From the NCBI RefSeq assembly GCF_003732545.1, contig NZ_AYKF01000002.1:36291-100290 (forward strand): DNA of 64,000 nt. Reading direction: 5' to 3'. This document shows, in pieces, positions 20,937-29,993 of the stretch. The DNA is from Salinisphaera orenii subsp. halophila YIM 95161. Lineage in GTDB: Bacteria; Pseudomonadota; Gammaproteobacteria; Nevskiales; Salinisphaeraceae. The notes under the pieces were generated by a model. The model saw nothing but the letters and a program-made list of their open reading frames with translations, made no database searches and was not told the DNA's origin. The stretch's first letter is position 1. Each line of letters opens with the position of its first letter. The position numbers and the translations under genes were made by a program.

Positions 20937-22205
20937 TCAGTCGGCCGCGCCCGGCGCCTCGCGCGCGTCGACCCGCGTGAGCAGCCAGCCGCCGGCGACG
21001 AACAGCACCAGCACCGACAGGATCGACAGCCGCGCGCTGCCGGACAGCGCCGCGGTCGCGCCGACCAGCAGCGGCCCGATCACCGCGGCGAACTTGCCCA
21101 TCATGTTGTAGATGCCGAAATACTCGCCGGCGCGCCCGTCGGGGATCAGGCGCGCGAAGTAGGAGCGCGACAGCGACTGCACGCCGCCCTGCACCAGCCC
21201 GATCACCGCGGCCATGACATAGAACTGCCACTCGTAGGCCAGGAAATAGCCCCAGGCGGTAACGCCGGCATAGACCGCCAGCCCGAGATAGATCGCCTTC
21301 TTGGTCTCCCATTTCGAGGCCAGCCAGCCGAAGGCGATCGCGGCCGGAAAACCGATGAACTGCACCAGCAGCAGGGCGGTGATCAGGCTGGTCTGGCCGA
21401 AGCCGAGGTTGAGGCCGAAATCGACCGCCATGCGGATGATCGTGTGCACGCCGTCGATATACAGCCAGTAGGCGATCAGAAACGTGAATACCGGCTTTTC
21501 GCTGAAGATACGGCGCGCGGTCAGGCGCAGTTCGGCGAGTCCCTCGCGCATGGCGCGGGTGGCGCTCGGAGTATCCGCGTCGCGGCTCTCGTCGACGAAC
21601 AGGAAGACCGGCAACGAGAACAGCGCCCACCAGACCGCCACGCTCAGAAACGACCAGCGCACCGCCGCCGCGCGATCGGCCAAAGCAAAGACCTCCGGCC
21701 ACAGCGTCATCGCCACGTTCACGGCCAGCAGCAGGCCGCCGCCAAGATAACCGAGCCCGTAGCCGAGCGCGGACACGCGGTCGTAATCGGCCGGCGCGCA
21801 CACATCCACGATCAGGCTGTCGTAGAACACCATGGCCAGAAAGAAAGCCGTCGAGGCGATCACGAACAGCGTGAGCGCGGCCAGCCATTGCCCCGCGCCG
21901 ACGAAGAACAGGCCGGCGGTGGCGGCCACCGCGATCCCGGTGACGCCTGCAAGCCAGGGTTTCTTGCGGCGGCTGCGATCGGCGATCGCGCCCAGCAGCG
22001 GGGCGAGGAACAGCACGATCAGGCTCGCCAGCGCGCTGCCCACGCCGAGCTGCAGCGTGCTCGTCTCGGCCGCGTGGTCGGCGCTCCAGTAGGTCTTGAA
22101 GAAGATCGGGAAGAAGCCCGCCACCACCGTGGTCGCGAAGGCGGAGTTCGCCCAGTCGTAGAGCGCCCAGCCGAGCTGGGCGCGACCCGTCGCCGCCCGG
22201 CTCAC
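20937..22205 (-). CDS. MFS transporter, UMF1/Atg22-like
   Basis: 422 residues with about twelve hydrophobic segments. The N-terminus GWALYDWANSAFATTVVAGFFPIFF is characteristic of the UMF1 (Atg22-like) MFS family, followed by the loop motif GAIADRSRRKKPWL and the middle YDSLIVDVCAPADYDRVSALGYGLGYLGGG. Substrate unknown. GTG start at 22205 overlaps the rimI stop by four bases, so it is the last gene of the 22675-rimI operon. Confidence 0.9.
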   Translation of the reverse strand: MSRAATGRAQLGWALYDWANSAFATTVVAGFFPIFFKTYWSADHAAETSTLQLGVGSALASLIVLFLAPLLGAIADRSRRKKPWLAGVTGIAVAATAGLFFVGAGQWLAALTLFVIASTAFFLAMVFYDSLIVDVCAPADYDRVSALGYGLGYLGGGLLLAVNVAMTLWPEVFALADRAAAVRWSFLSVAVWWALFSLPVFLFVDESRDADTPSATRAMREGLAELRLTARRIFSEKPVFTFLIAYWLYIDGVHTIIRMAVDFGLNLGFGQTSLITALLLVQFIGFPAAIAFGWLASKWETKKAIYLGLAVYAGVTAWGYFLAYEWQFYVMAAVIGLVQGGVQSLSRSYFARLIPDGRAGEYFGIYNMMGKFAAVIGPLLVGATAALSGSARLSILSVLVLFVAGGWLLTRVDAREAPGAAD

Positions 22206-22678
22206 GCCAGGTCCACGAGTCGCCGCGACAGCAGCAGCGCATCCTCGCGCCCCTCCGGGCCCGGGTAGTAGCCGGGCCGCGTGGCGATGCGCTTGAAGCC
22301 GAGACGCTTGTACAGACGCCGGGCGGACTTGTTGGAGGGACGGACCTCGAGCATCAGCACCTCGGCATTGTCAGCGCGCGCCTGGCGCGTCATGGCTTCG
22401 ACGAGACGCTCGGCCACGCGCTGTCCGCGCAGATCCGGCGCCACACAGAGATTGAGGATGTGGGCTTCGCCCACCGCCACGGAAAGCAGCGCGTAGCCGA
22501 CCACCGCCTCGTCGAGGTCGGTCGCGACCCAGCCGCGATAGCCCACCCGCAGGCAGTCGCGAAAGATGCGCTCGTTCCAGGGGTAGCCGTAGGACACCTC
22601 CTCGATCGCGAGCACCGCGGGCACATCACCCGCCCGCATGCCGCGGATGCCGATCAGCAGCTGCGGCTCGACGCTCAC
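22202..22678 (-). CDS. rimI: Ribosomal protein S18-alanine N-acetyltransferase
   Basis: GNAT acetyltransferase that modifies the N-terminus of ribosomal protein S18. 158 residues. The acetyl-CoA loop V.P..RGQRVAERLV (about 80-95) and the RimI-type C-terminal ARRLYKRLGFKRIATRPGYYPGPEGREDALLL are clear. GTG start at 22678 overlaps the preceding gene's stop by four bases. In E. coli rimI follows holD; here it follows a HolD-like/UDG-fold gene, which supports the assignment of both. Confidence 0.92.
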   Translation of the reverse strand: MSVEPQLLIGIRGMRAGDVPAVLAIEEVSYGYPWNERIFRDCLRVGYRGWVATDLDEAVVGYALLSVAVGEAHILNLCVAPDLRGQRVAERLVEAMTRQARADNAEVLMLEVRPSNKSARRLYKRLGFKRIATRPGYYPGPEGREDALLLSRRLVDLA

Positions 22679-23475
22679 GCCGTCCGTCCACCGGCGCCGA
22701 TGCGGGCCGCGATCCGCTTGAGATCCGCCCAGGCGCGCGCCTTCATCTGCGGGCTGCGCAGCAGAAAGGCCGGATGATAGGTGATGAGCACGTCCAGATC
22801 CCGCTGCGGGTATTTGTGGGTGCGCCCACGCAGCTTGCCGAGGCTGTCGCCGCTATTCAGCAGCGTCTGCGCGGCCACGCGCCCGACCGCGACCACCAGC
22901 GTCGGGTCCATCAGCTCGATCTGGCGTTCCAGCACCGGCCAGTCCGCCGCGACCTCCTCGGCGTTCGGATCGCGGTTGTTGGGCGGGCGGAACTTGCAGA
23001 TGTTGGTGATGTAGACGTTGGTCTCGCGTGAGCAGCCGATCGCGAACAGCATGCGGTCCAGCAGCTTGCCGGCGCGGCCGACGAACGGCACGCCCTGGGC
23101 ATCCTCCTGCGCGCCCGGCGCTTCGCCCACGATGAGCACGTCCGCGTCGCGCGCGCCGACCCCGAACACGGGCCGCTGGGCGCCGCGATGATCGCGGGTC
23201 GTCAGCCAGGCCTCCAGCTCGTCCCAGCCCATGCCGGACGGCGACGCGGGCGACGTCGGCGCGGCGGATGCCGGTGGCGCGGGTGCGGTCTGTACGTCGA
23301 CGGCCACTTCCGCGGCTTCGGCGGTGACCTGGTCCGGGGCCAGCTCGCTCTCGCCGGCCGTGTCCACGGCCGGCGCCTGCTGGCGCGCTCCGCCGCCGAG
23401 CGGGCCGTCGGCACGCGCACGCCAGTCGACCAGGCCGAGTTCGCGTAGACAGGCGCTGCGATGATCTGAGTCCAT
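22675..23475 (-). CDS. UDG family-4 fold protein with HolD (psi)-like N-terminus
   Basis: 266 residues. Residues ~95-266 have the family-4 uracil-DNA glycosylase fold motifs: [40 protein letters not shown] and [21 protein letters not shown]. The cysteines that hold the [4Fe-4S] cluster in family-4 enzymes are not in place: there is no CxxC before the GVG motif and the position after EEVAA is Asp, so a normal Fe-S glycosylase is doubtful. The first ~25 residues ([19 protein letters not shown]) resemble the E. coli HolD N-terminus that binds the clamp loader, and the gene sits in the holD position before rimI. A low-complexity linker (about 30-90) joins the parts. ATG at 23475 chosen for this N-terminus. 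Confidence 0.8.
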   Translation of the reverse strand: MDSDHRSACLRELGLVDWRARADGPLGGGARQQAPAVDTAGESELAPDQVTAEAAEVAVDVQTAPAPPASAAPTSPASPSGMGWDELEAWLTTRDHRGAQRPVFGVGARDADVLIVGEAPGAQEDAQGVPFVGRAGKLLDRMLFAIGCSRETNVYITNICKFRPPNNRDPNAEEVAADWPVLERQIELMDPTLVVAVGRVAAQTLLNSGDSLGKLRGRTHKYPQRDLDVLITYHPAFLLRSPQMKARAWADLKRIAARIGAGGRTA

Positions 23476-23762
23476 CACGTCATAGCCTAACGGCTCGCAG
23501 TGGAAAAGACAGCCATGGGCCCGCCACACGACCGGCCGTCATCACCGCGTGCCGGCGCTGAGTGGACAACCCGTATGGTGTTCGCACGCGGTGTCGCGGC
23601 GGGCTTGTCCGGGCCATCGAGGCGGGCGGCGTGCCTGCGCGAGCGCACGATCACGGCTGCACCGGCGACTCGACAGCCGGCGCTTTGGCCACGCGGCGTA
23701 ACCGGCGTGCCTTGCAAAGACGGGCCCGCAGCGCCGGCCGCGCGCCGCACGGCCTGTCCACC

Positions 23763-24536
23763 CTAGCCCTGGCGGCGCTTGAGCTTCCAGCGGCGCACGG
23801 CCATGAACGGACCGGAAGCCGCGTAGGCGAAGAACGCGAGGAACAGCACCCGCGGCGGGTCGAGGATGATCAGCACGAAGACGATGAGCATGATCAGGAT
23901 GTAGCGAAACGGCACACGTTCGCCGAAATTCAGATCCTTGAAGCTCTGATAGCGCACGTTCGAGACCATCAGCACGCCCGCGGCGACGGTCAGCAGGAAC
24001 ACGATCGGCACCAGCGCGCTGCCGTCGATGCCAAAGTCCGCGCCCACCCACACGAAGCCGACGAGCAGCCCTGCGGCGGCCGGACTCGGCAGGCCGAGGA
24101 AGGTCTTCTTCTCGACCGGCGCACCGCGGGTGATGTTGAACCGGGCCAGCCGCAGCGCGGCCGCTGCCATATAGAAGAAAGCGGCCAGCCAGCCGAGCTT
24201 GCCGGCGGTGTCGCTGTAGTAGGCCAGGCTGTCCAGGCTGTAGAGATAGGCGGTCAGTCCGGAGGCGAGCCCGAAGGCCACCAGATCGCCGAGGCTGTCG
24301 TACTGGATGCCGAAATCGCTTTCGGTGTGCGTCAGCCGGGCCACCCGGCCGTCGAGCATGTCGGTGAGCATCGCCACGAAGATGGCGATGGACGCCACCG
24401 TGAAGCGCCCCTGGGTCGCGGCGATGATGGCGTAGAAGCCGGCGAACAGCGTGCCGGTGGTGAACAGGTTCGGCAGCAGATAGATGCCGCGTTTGCGTCG
24501 GCTGCCGGACTCGGTCTCTTCGGGGGCGTCGGCCAT
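23763..24536 (-). CDS. pssA: CDP-diacylglycerol-serine O-phosphatidyltransferase
   Basis: Makes phosphatidylserine from CDP-diacylglycerol and serine in the inner membrane. 257 residues, type II CDP-alcohol phosphotransferase fold with about eight hydrophobic segments. The family active site is intact: D59..D62-G63..A66-R67, then G76...D80...D84. The C-terminus ends in a basic KLKRRQG tail. It follows the psd-like gene by 44 bases and the pair normally act in sequence to make phosphatidylethanolamine. Confidence 0.94.
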   Translation of the reverse strand: MADAPEETESGSRRKRGIYLLPNLFTTGTLFAGFYAIIAATQGRFTVASIAIFVAMLTDMLDGRVARLTHTESDFGIQYDSLGDLVAFGLASGLTAYLYSLDSLAYYSDTAGKLGWLAAFFYMAAAALRLARFNITRGAPVEKKTFLGLPSPAAAGLLVGFVWVGADFGIDGSALVPIVFLLTVAAGVLMVSNVRYQSFKDLNFGERVPFRYILIMLIVFVLIILDPPRVLFLAFFAYAASGPFMAVRRWKLKRRQG

Positions 24537-24580
24537 CGCGTGGCTCCTGCTCGGGCGTGGGATGGGCCCGGTCTGGATGA

Positions 24581-25252
24581 TCAGGCCGGGTGGGCGGCCG
24601 GCGGCGGCGCGTCCGCGCCCGTGGGGCGAGCCGCCTTCTTGTGCACCAGCTTGGCGAGCACACAGGCACCTGCGCGCACATGATCACCCAGTTCGACCTC
24701 GACACGCGAATTCACGGGCAGGTAGAGGTCCACGCGGCGGGCCAGCCGGCGCATGCCGCAGCAGCGCCCCTGACCCACGCGCTCGCCGTAGTTGCTGCGG
24801 CAGGGGCGGGTGCCGAACAACGAGCCGTGCTGGATCACGATCACCAGCTCGTCGCCCTCGTCGGTGCGGATGCGCGAGACCACGCCGTCGAGCGTGTCGA
24901 CCGCCTCGCCGGTGACCTCCAGCACGGTGCCCTCCACGGGCGAGCGCATGAAGTAGGCCCCAAAGACGTCGACCCGAAGCGACAGCTTGACCGCCTCGCG
25001 GTCCAGAAACGGGTCGTAGCCCTCGCGCCGGTGGACGACGGTTCCGTCCACCGGCGCGATCACGGCCAGCGGTTCGGCCGGCACGTTACGCGGGGCATCC
25101 CGGAAGTACAGGATGCTGAACAGAACCGCCGCTGCCAGCGGCAGCGCCGCCCAAACGCCGAACAGCGCGTTGACGAGCGCGCAGGCCACGGCCAGTCCGG
25201 TGAGCACGGCCCACCCTTCCGGCACAATATGAAACAGCGTCTTGCGCCGCAT
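24581..25252 (-). CDS. Phosphatidylserine decarboxylase-like protein lacking the Gly-Ser cleavage site
   Basis: 223 residues with an N-terminal membrane stretch (about 12-50) and the short-form Psd domain: YFRDAPRNVPAEPLAVIAPVDGTVV, FMRSPVEGTVLEVTGEAVDT and RVDLYLPVNSRVEV. In decarboxylating members the segment just before VDxYLP reads FGSR, where autocleavage at Gly-Ser makes the pyruvoyl group. Here it reads GMRRLARRVDLYLP, with no Ser and no Gly-Ser. The protein may therefore be a non-catalytic or differently acting paralogue. Its position between ilvC and pssA is the usual place for psd. Confidence 0.8.
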   Translation of the reverse strand: MRRKTLFHIVPEGWAVLTGLAVACALVNALFGVWAALPLAAAVLFSILYFRDAPRNVPAEPLAVIAPVDGTVVHRREGYDPFLDREAVKLSLRVDVFGAYFMRSPVEGTVLEVTGEAVDTLDGVVSRIRTDEGDELVIVIQHGSLFGTRPCRSNYGERVGQGRCCGMRRLARRVDLYLPVNSRVEVELGDHVRAGACVLAKLVHKKAARPTGADAPPPAAHPA

Positions 25253-25308
25253 AACCCCGTCCCGCCCGAGGGCGATCGAGTCTCGAAATGGCGATCCGGC
25301 CGATCGGA

Positions 25309-26391
<1,083 letters not shown>

Positions 26392-26919
26392 TTAAAAGGT
26401 GGCGTCGTCGCTGCCCGAAGCGCCATGTTCATAATGCAGGCCGGCGTCGCCCGGGGTCATGGTGACCGCACCGCTGCGCGCCAGCTCCACCAGCGCGCCG
26501 GCGTCCTCGAGCGCGGCGACGAAGGTGTTGAGCGATTCGCCCGAGCCCACGAACTGCAGCGTGCGCTGGCCGGCGTCGCCGACGAGCTCGACCACGTCGT
26601 AGGGCTCGGCGAGCGCGTCGATCGCGGCATCGTCCTCGCGCGGGCGCACCTTGATCAGCGCCAGCTCGCGTTCCAGATGGGCGTCGCCGGTCATGTCGAG
26701 CACGTCGATCACATCCACCAGCTTGAGCAGCTGGCGATTGATCTGCTCGACGACGTCCTCGGTGCCGTGGGTGACCAGCGTCAGGCGCGACACGGTGGCG
26801 TCCTCGGTCGGCCCCACGTTGAGGGTCTCGATGTTGAAGCCACGCTGCGAGAACATGCCCGCCACGCGAACGAGTGCCCCGGCCTCGTTGGCCATCAGAA
26901 CGGAAATGACGTGTCGCAT
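26392..26919 (-). CDS. ilvN: Acetolactate synthase small (regulatory) subunit
   Basis: Valine-binding regulatory subunit of acetohydroxyacid synthase. 175 residues. N-terminal ACT domain MRHVISVLMANEAGALVRVAGMFSQRGFNIETLNVGPTED, ending QLLKLVDVIDV, then the C-terminal ALS_ss domain from about 80. ATG at 26919. It starts the leftward operon. Its catalytic partner ilvB is immediately next door but on the opposite strand, divided by 150 bases containing both promoters. Confidence 0.95.
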   Translation of the reverse strand: MRHVISVLMANEAGALVRVAGMFSQRGFNIETLNVGPTEDATVSRLTLVTHGTEDVVEQINRQLLKLVDVIDVLDMTGDAHLERELALIKVRPREDDAAIDALAEPYDVVELVGDAGQRTLQFVGSGESLNTFVAALEDAGALVELARSGAVTMTPGDAGLHYEHGASGSDDATF

Positions 26920-26959
26920 GGCTGGTCCCGCGGTCGCCGCGTGCGCGTGCAAAGCGCGC

Positions 26960-26988
26960 AAAATACGCCCAATATCGGGGTGAATCAA
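26960..26988 (-). promoter_or_regulatory. Predicted sigma-70 promoter of ilvN-ilvC
   Basis: Read on the minus strand: TTGATT (26988-26983), a 17-base spacer, then TATTTT (26965-26960). This predicts a start near 26953 and a leader of about 35 bases before ilvN. Both hexamers are unusually AT-rich for this genome, which supports the call. Confidence 0.55.
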
Positions 26989-27030
26989 CCACACTGCGAA
27001 CCGGATGACCGACACGCCCGCGAACTGCGC

Positions 27031-27036
27031 TACAAT
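27031..27036 (+). promoter_or_regulatory. Predicted -10 box of ilvB
   Basis: TACAAT, preceded by TGCGC, 34 bases upstream of the ilvB ATG. No strong -35 is seen at 16-18 bases; GACCGA/ACCGAC is the best. Weak prediction. Confidence 0.35.
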
Positions 27037-27069
27037 TCGCGGTTTTCCACGCTGTTTCAGGGTGAACCC

Positions 27070-28914
27070 ATGAGCCACGCCCAGCACGCTGTCCACGCCA
27101 CCGATCCCCATCCGCTCAGCGGGACCGTCCTCTCGGGTGCGGACACGATCGTACAGGTGCTGGCCGACGAGGGCGTGGACACCATCTTCGGCTATTCGGG
27201 CGGCGCCATCCTGCCGACCTACGACGCCATCTTCCGCTACAACGAGGACAACCCCGGCCAGATGCCGCTGATCGTGCCCGCCAACGAGCAGGGCGCGGGC
27301 TTCATGGCCGCCGGCTACGCGCGCGCCTCCGGCAAGGTGGGCGTGGCCATGGTCACCTCCGGCCCGGGCGCGACCAACTGCGTCACGCCCATTCGCGACT
27401 GCATGGCCGACTCGGTGCCGATCGTGCTGATCTGCGGCCAGGTCGCGCGCGCCGCCGTGGGCACGGACGCCTTCCAGGAGGCGCCGGTGTCCAACATCAT
27501 GAGCAGCGCGGCCAAGCACGTGTTCATGGTCACGGACCCGGAGAAGCTGGAGGCCACCGTGCGCACGGCGTTCGAGATCGCCCGCTCCGGCCGGCCCGGC
27601 CCGGTGGTCATCGACGTGCCCAAGGACGTCCAGAACATCGAGCAGCGCTTCTCCGGCCAGGGCCTGCTACCCGTGCCCGGCTATCGCCAGCGCATGCGCG
27701 ATCTGCGCGCCAGCCCGCTCAGCGACGACAAGTGCGCGGTGTTCTTCCGCCTGCTGGCCGAGTCCGAGCGCCCGCTCATCTACGCCGGCGGCGGCGTGAT
27801 CAACTCCGACTCCGCCGACGAGCTGCGGGCGCTGGCCCAGGCCTTCGGCATCCCGGTGACGACCACGCTGATGGGCATCGGCGCCTTCGACACCACCGAC
27901 GCCCTGTCGATGCACATGCTCGGCATGCACGGCACCGCCTTCGCCAACTATGCGGTCGAGGACTGCGACTTCCTGATCGCGGTGGGCGCGCGCTTCGACG
28001 ACCGCGTGGCCGGCGTGCCCGAGCGCTTCGCGCCGAGCGCCAAGGCCATCGCCCACTTCGACGCCGACGCTTCGGAGATCAACAAGGTCAAGAGCGTGGA
28101 CTGGCATCACGTGGGCCTGTTCTCGCCGAGCCTCTCGCGGCTGCTGGCCTACGGTCGCGAGAACGGCTTCTCGAGCGATTTCTCGACGTGGCACGAGCAC
28201 GTCACGAAGCTCAAGCGCGACTACGCGATGAACTACGCCCGCGACACGGCGCTCATCCAGCCCTACGCCGTCATCGAGGAGATCAACCGGCACACCGAGG
28301 GGCGCGCGGTCATCGCCACGGGCGTCGGCCAGCACCAGATGTGGGCGGCCCAGTACTTCGACTTCCGCGAACCGCGGCTGTGGCTGACCTCCGGCTCGAT
28401 GGGGACCATGGGCTTCGGCCTGCCGGCGGCCATCGGCGCGGCGTTCGCGCGGCGCGACAAGCTCGTCATCGACATCGACGGCGACGCCTCCATCCGCATG
28501 AACATCGGCGAGCTGGAGACCGTGACCACCTACAACCTGCCGGTGAAGGTCGTCGTGCTGAATAACAACGGCGACGGCATGGTCAAGCAGTGGCAGAAGC
28601 TGTTCTTCAAGGGCCGCCTGTCGGCCTCGGACAAGTCGCTGCACAAGAAGGACTTCGTCAAGGCCGCCCAGGCCGACGGCTTCGAGTTCGCCGAACGCCT
28701 GAGCAATCCGGCGGACATGGCCCAGGTGATCGAGGCGTTCCTGAACTTCCAGGGCCCGGCCTTCCTCGAAGTCATGGTCGACCCGGACGCCGGCGTCTAC
28801 CCGATGGTCGGCCCCGGCAAGAGCTACAAGGAAATGATCACCGGCGATCACATCAACAATCGCCACGGTGCTTCCGGCGACGAACGCGAGATCGACGCCT
28901 CGGAGATGTTCTAG
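27070..28914 (+). CDS. ilvB: Acetolactate synthase large (catalytic) subunit
   Basis: Thiamine-diphosphate enzyme condensing pyruvate to acetolactate (or with 2-oxobutyrate). 614 residues. Catalytic Glu region IVPANEQGAGFMAAGYARASG, TSGPGATNCVTPI, and the TPP/Mg motif IDIDGDASIRMNIGELETVTTYNLPVKVVVLNNN are clear, with QDKLF replaced by the usual WQKLFF region. ATG at 27070 fits the family; the frame stays open upstream across ilvC and ilvN, which is only the antisense shadow. It is transcribed away from ilvN. Confidence 0.96.
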   Translation: MSHAQHAVHATDPHPLSGTVLSGADTIVQVLADEGVDTIFGYSGGAILPTYDAIFRYNEDNPGQMPLIVPANEQGAGFMAAGYARASGKVGVAMVTSGPGATNCVTPIRDCMADSVPIVLICGQVARAAVGTDAFQEAPVSNIMSSAAKHVFMVTDPEKLEATVRTAFEIARSGRPGPVVIDVPKDVQNIEQRFSGQGLLPVPGYRQRMRDLRASPLSDDKCAVFFRLLAESERPLIYAGGGVINSDSADELRALAQAFGIPVTTTLMGIGAFDTTDALSMHMLGMHGTAFANYAVEDCDFLIAVGARFDDRVAGVPERFAPSAKAIAHFDADASEINKVKSVDWHHVGLFSPSLSRLLAYGRENGFSSDFSTWHEHVTKLKRDYAMNYARDTALIQPYAVIEEINRHTEGRAVIATGVGQHQMWAAQYFDFREPRLWLTSGSMGTMGFGLPAAIGAAFARRDKLVIDIDGDASIRMNIGELETVTTYNLPVKVVVLNNNGDGMVKQWQKLFFKGRLSASDKSLHKKDFVKAAQADGFEFAERLSNPADMAQVIEAFLNFQGPAFLEVMVDPDAGVYPMVGPGKSYKEMITGDHINNRHGASGDEREIDASEMF

Positions 28915-28941
28915 GGCTTATTCTCGAAGCCGGCGGCTCGG

Positions 28942-28976
28942 GCAGGCGGCGTCATACGGCGCCGCCTGCTTCGTTT
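28942..28976 (+). terminator. Rho-independent terminator of ilvB
   Basis: A 10-bp stem GCAGGCGGCG / CGCCGCCTGC (28942-28951 with 28960-28969), 8-base loop, then TTCGTTT. Lies 28 bases after the ilvB stop. Confidence 0.75.
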
Positions 28977-29117
28977 AGGGGCGCCTACGGTGGCAATCCC
29001 GTTCTCGCTGGCGTGTTCGCGCCCATGGTCAAACGGACGCGGCCGGCCCGCAGCGCAGGTGGACTCGACCTCGGATGAACGACACCGGCCGTACTCGCGC
29101 CGATGCAGGCGCCGGCT

Positions 29118-29552
29118 TCAGCCCCCGCAGTCGGCCCGCGCCACCGTGATCTCGCCCAGCGTCGTACCGTCGTCGAGCCGATACCGGTACGCCACGCGGA
29201 AGTCCCGCTTCATCAGCCCCCGGAGACGCGCCTTCTCGCATATCGTCCGCCGGATCGCGGCTTCCTGATCGGCGGGAAACGTCTCGCGATCGATACGGTC
29301 GGCGAACGCCGGCAGGATCGTGTAGTTGTACTGCAGCGTATCGTCGGCGACCGACGTATCGTCCAGCCGCGTGCCTTCGTCCACGCGCGTCGGCAGGCCC
29401 GCATTGAGCTGCGCGGACACCTTGTCGAGCACACCGTCCTTCTCCGGCGTGTCGCCGAACACATACGGCGCCACCACGAAACCGACCAGCCCGAGTATCC
29501 CGAGCAGCACGAGCCCGCCCACGACGGCGGCGATTCTGGATAGATTGCTCAT
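29118..29552 (-). CDS. Hypothetical membrane-anchored protein
   Basis: 144 residues. One hydrophobic segment at 8-31 (IAAVVGGLVLLGILGLVGFVV) acts as signal anchor; the rest is hydrophilic and presumably periplasmic. Two cysteines (TICEKA near 105 and ADCGG at the C-terminus) could form a disulfide. The layout, a YNYTI strand, a Cys and a YRYRLDDGTTLGEITV strand pair ending in DC, resembles small secreted proteins I have seen in gammaproteobacteria but I cannot name a family. It stands alone between ilvB and the hydroxylase genes. Confidence 0.7.
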   Translation of the reverse strand: MSNLSRIAAVVGGLVLLGILGLVGFVVAPYVFGDTPEKDGVLDKVSAQLNAGLPTRVDEGTRLDDTSVADDTLQYNYTILPAFADRIDRETFPADQEAAIRRTICEKARLRGLMKRDFRVAYRYRLDDGTTLGEITVARADCGG

Positions 29553-29993
29553 GGCGTGCGACAGCGTCTCCCTTCGTCAGTGATGGCCCGACCGGCGTTC
29601 CCCGGATCGGCCCGGGGCATGAACACGCGCCACACCATACGGGACGTGGAACACATCCGCTCACGCATTGGCCTCTGGCCGTCCCAGCGAGCGGGCCGTC
29701 GGCCAACGGCGAAGCCGGCGCGCCGCCGACCCGACTCCCGCGGCCCCGTTCGCAGTCCATTATCCAACGCCGGGAGGCGCGGCCGCGCTGCAGCCTGGGC
29801 ACCGAGGACCGCGGAATCGGTCATCGGGCGGGTTCATTGCGACGGCGGATGACGCGAGACGACCGCCGCCGGGCCGGTCGAGCGCGGCTTGCCGCCATCG
29901 CAACGGTGCGTATCGACACGACGGTGTGACATCTGGACGTGGACGCAGCTCGGCTCGACCGGGTTCGAGACTACCCGCGGCCGGATTTTCGCG
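29553..29993. other. Gene-free spacer
   Basis: 440 bases between two leftward genes. GC-rich, no family-like frame, no clear terminator for the hydroxylase operon on its left side. Nothing else recognised. Confidence 0.5.
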
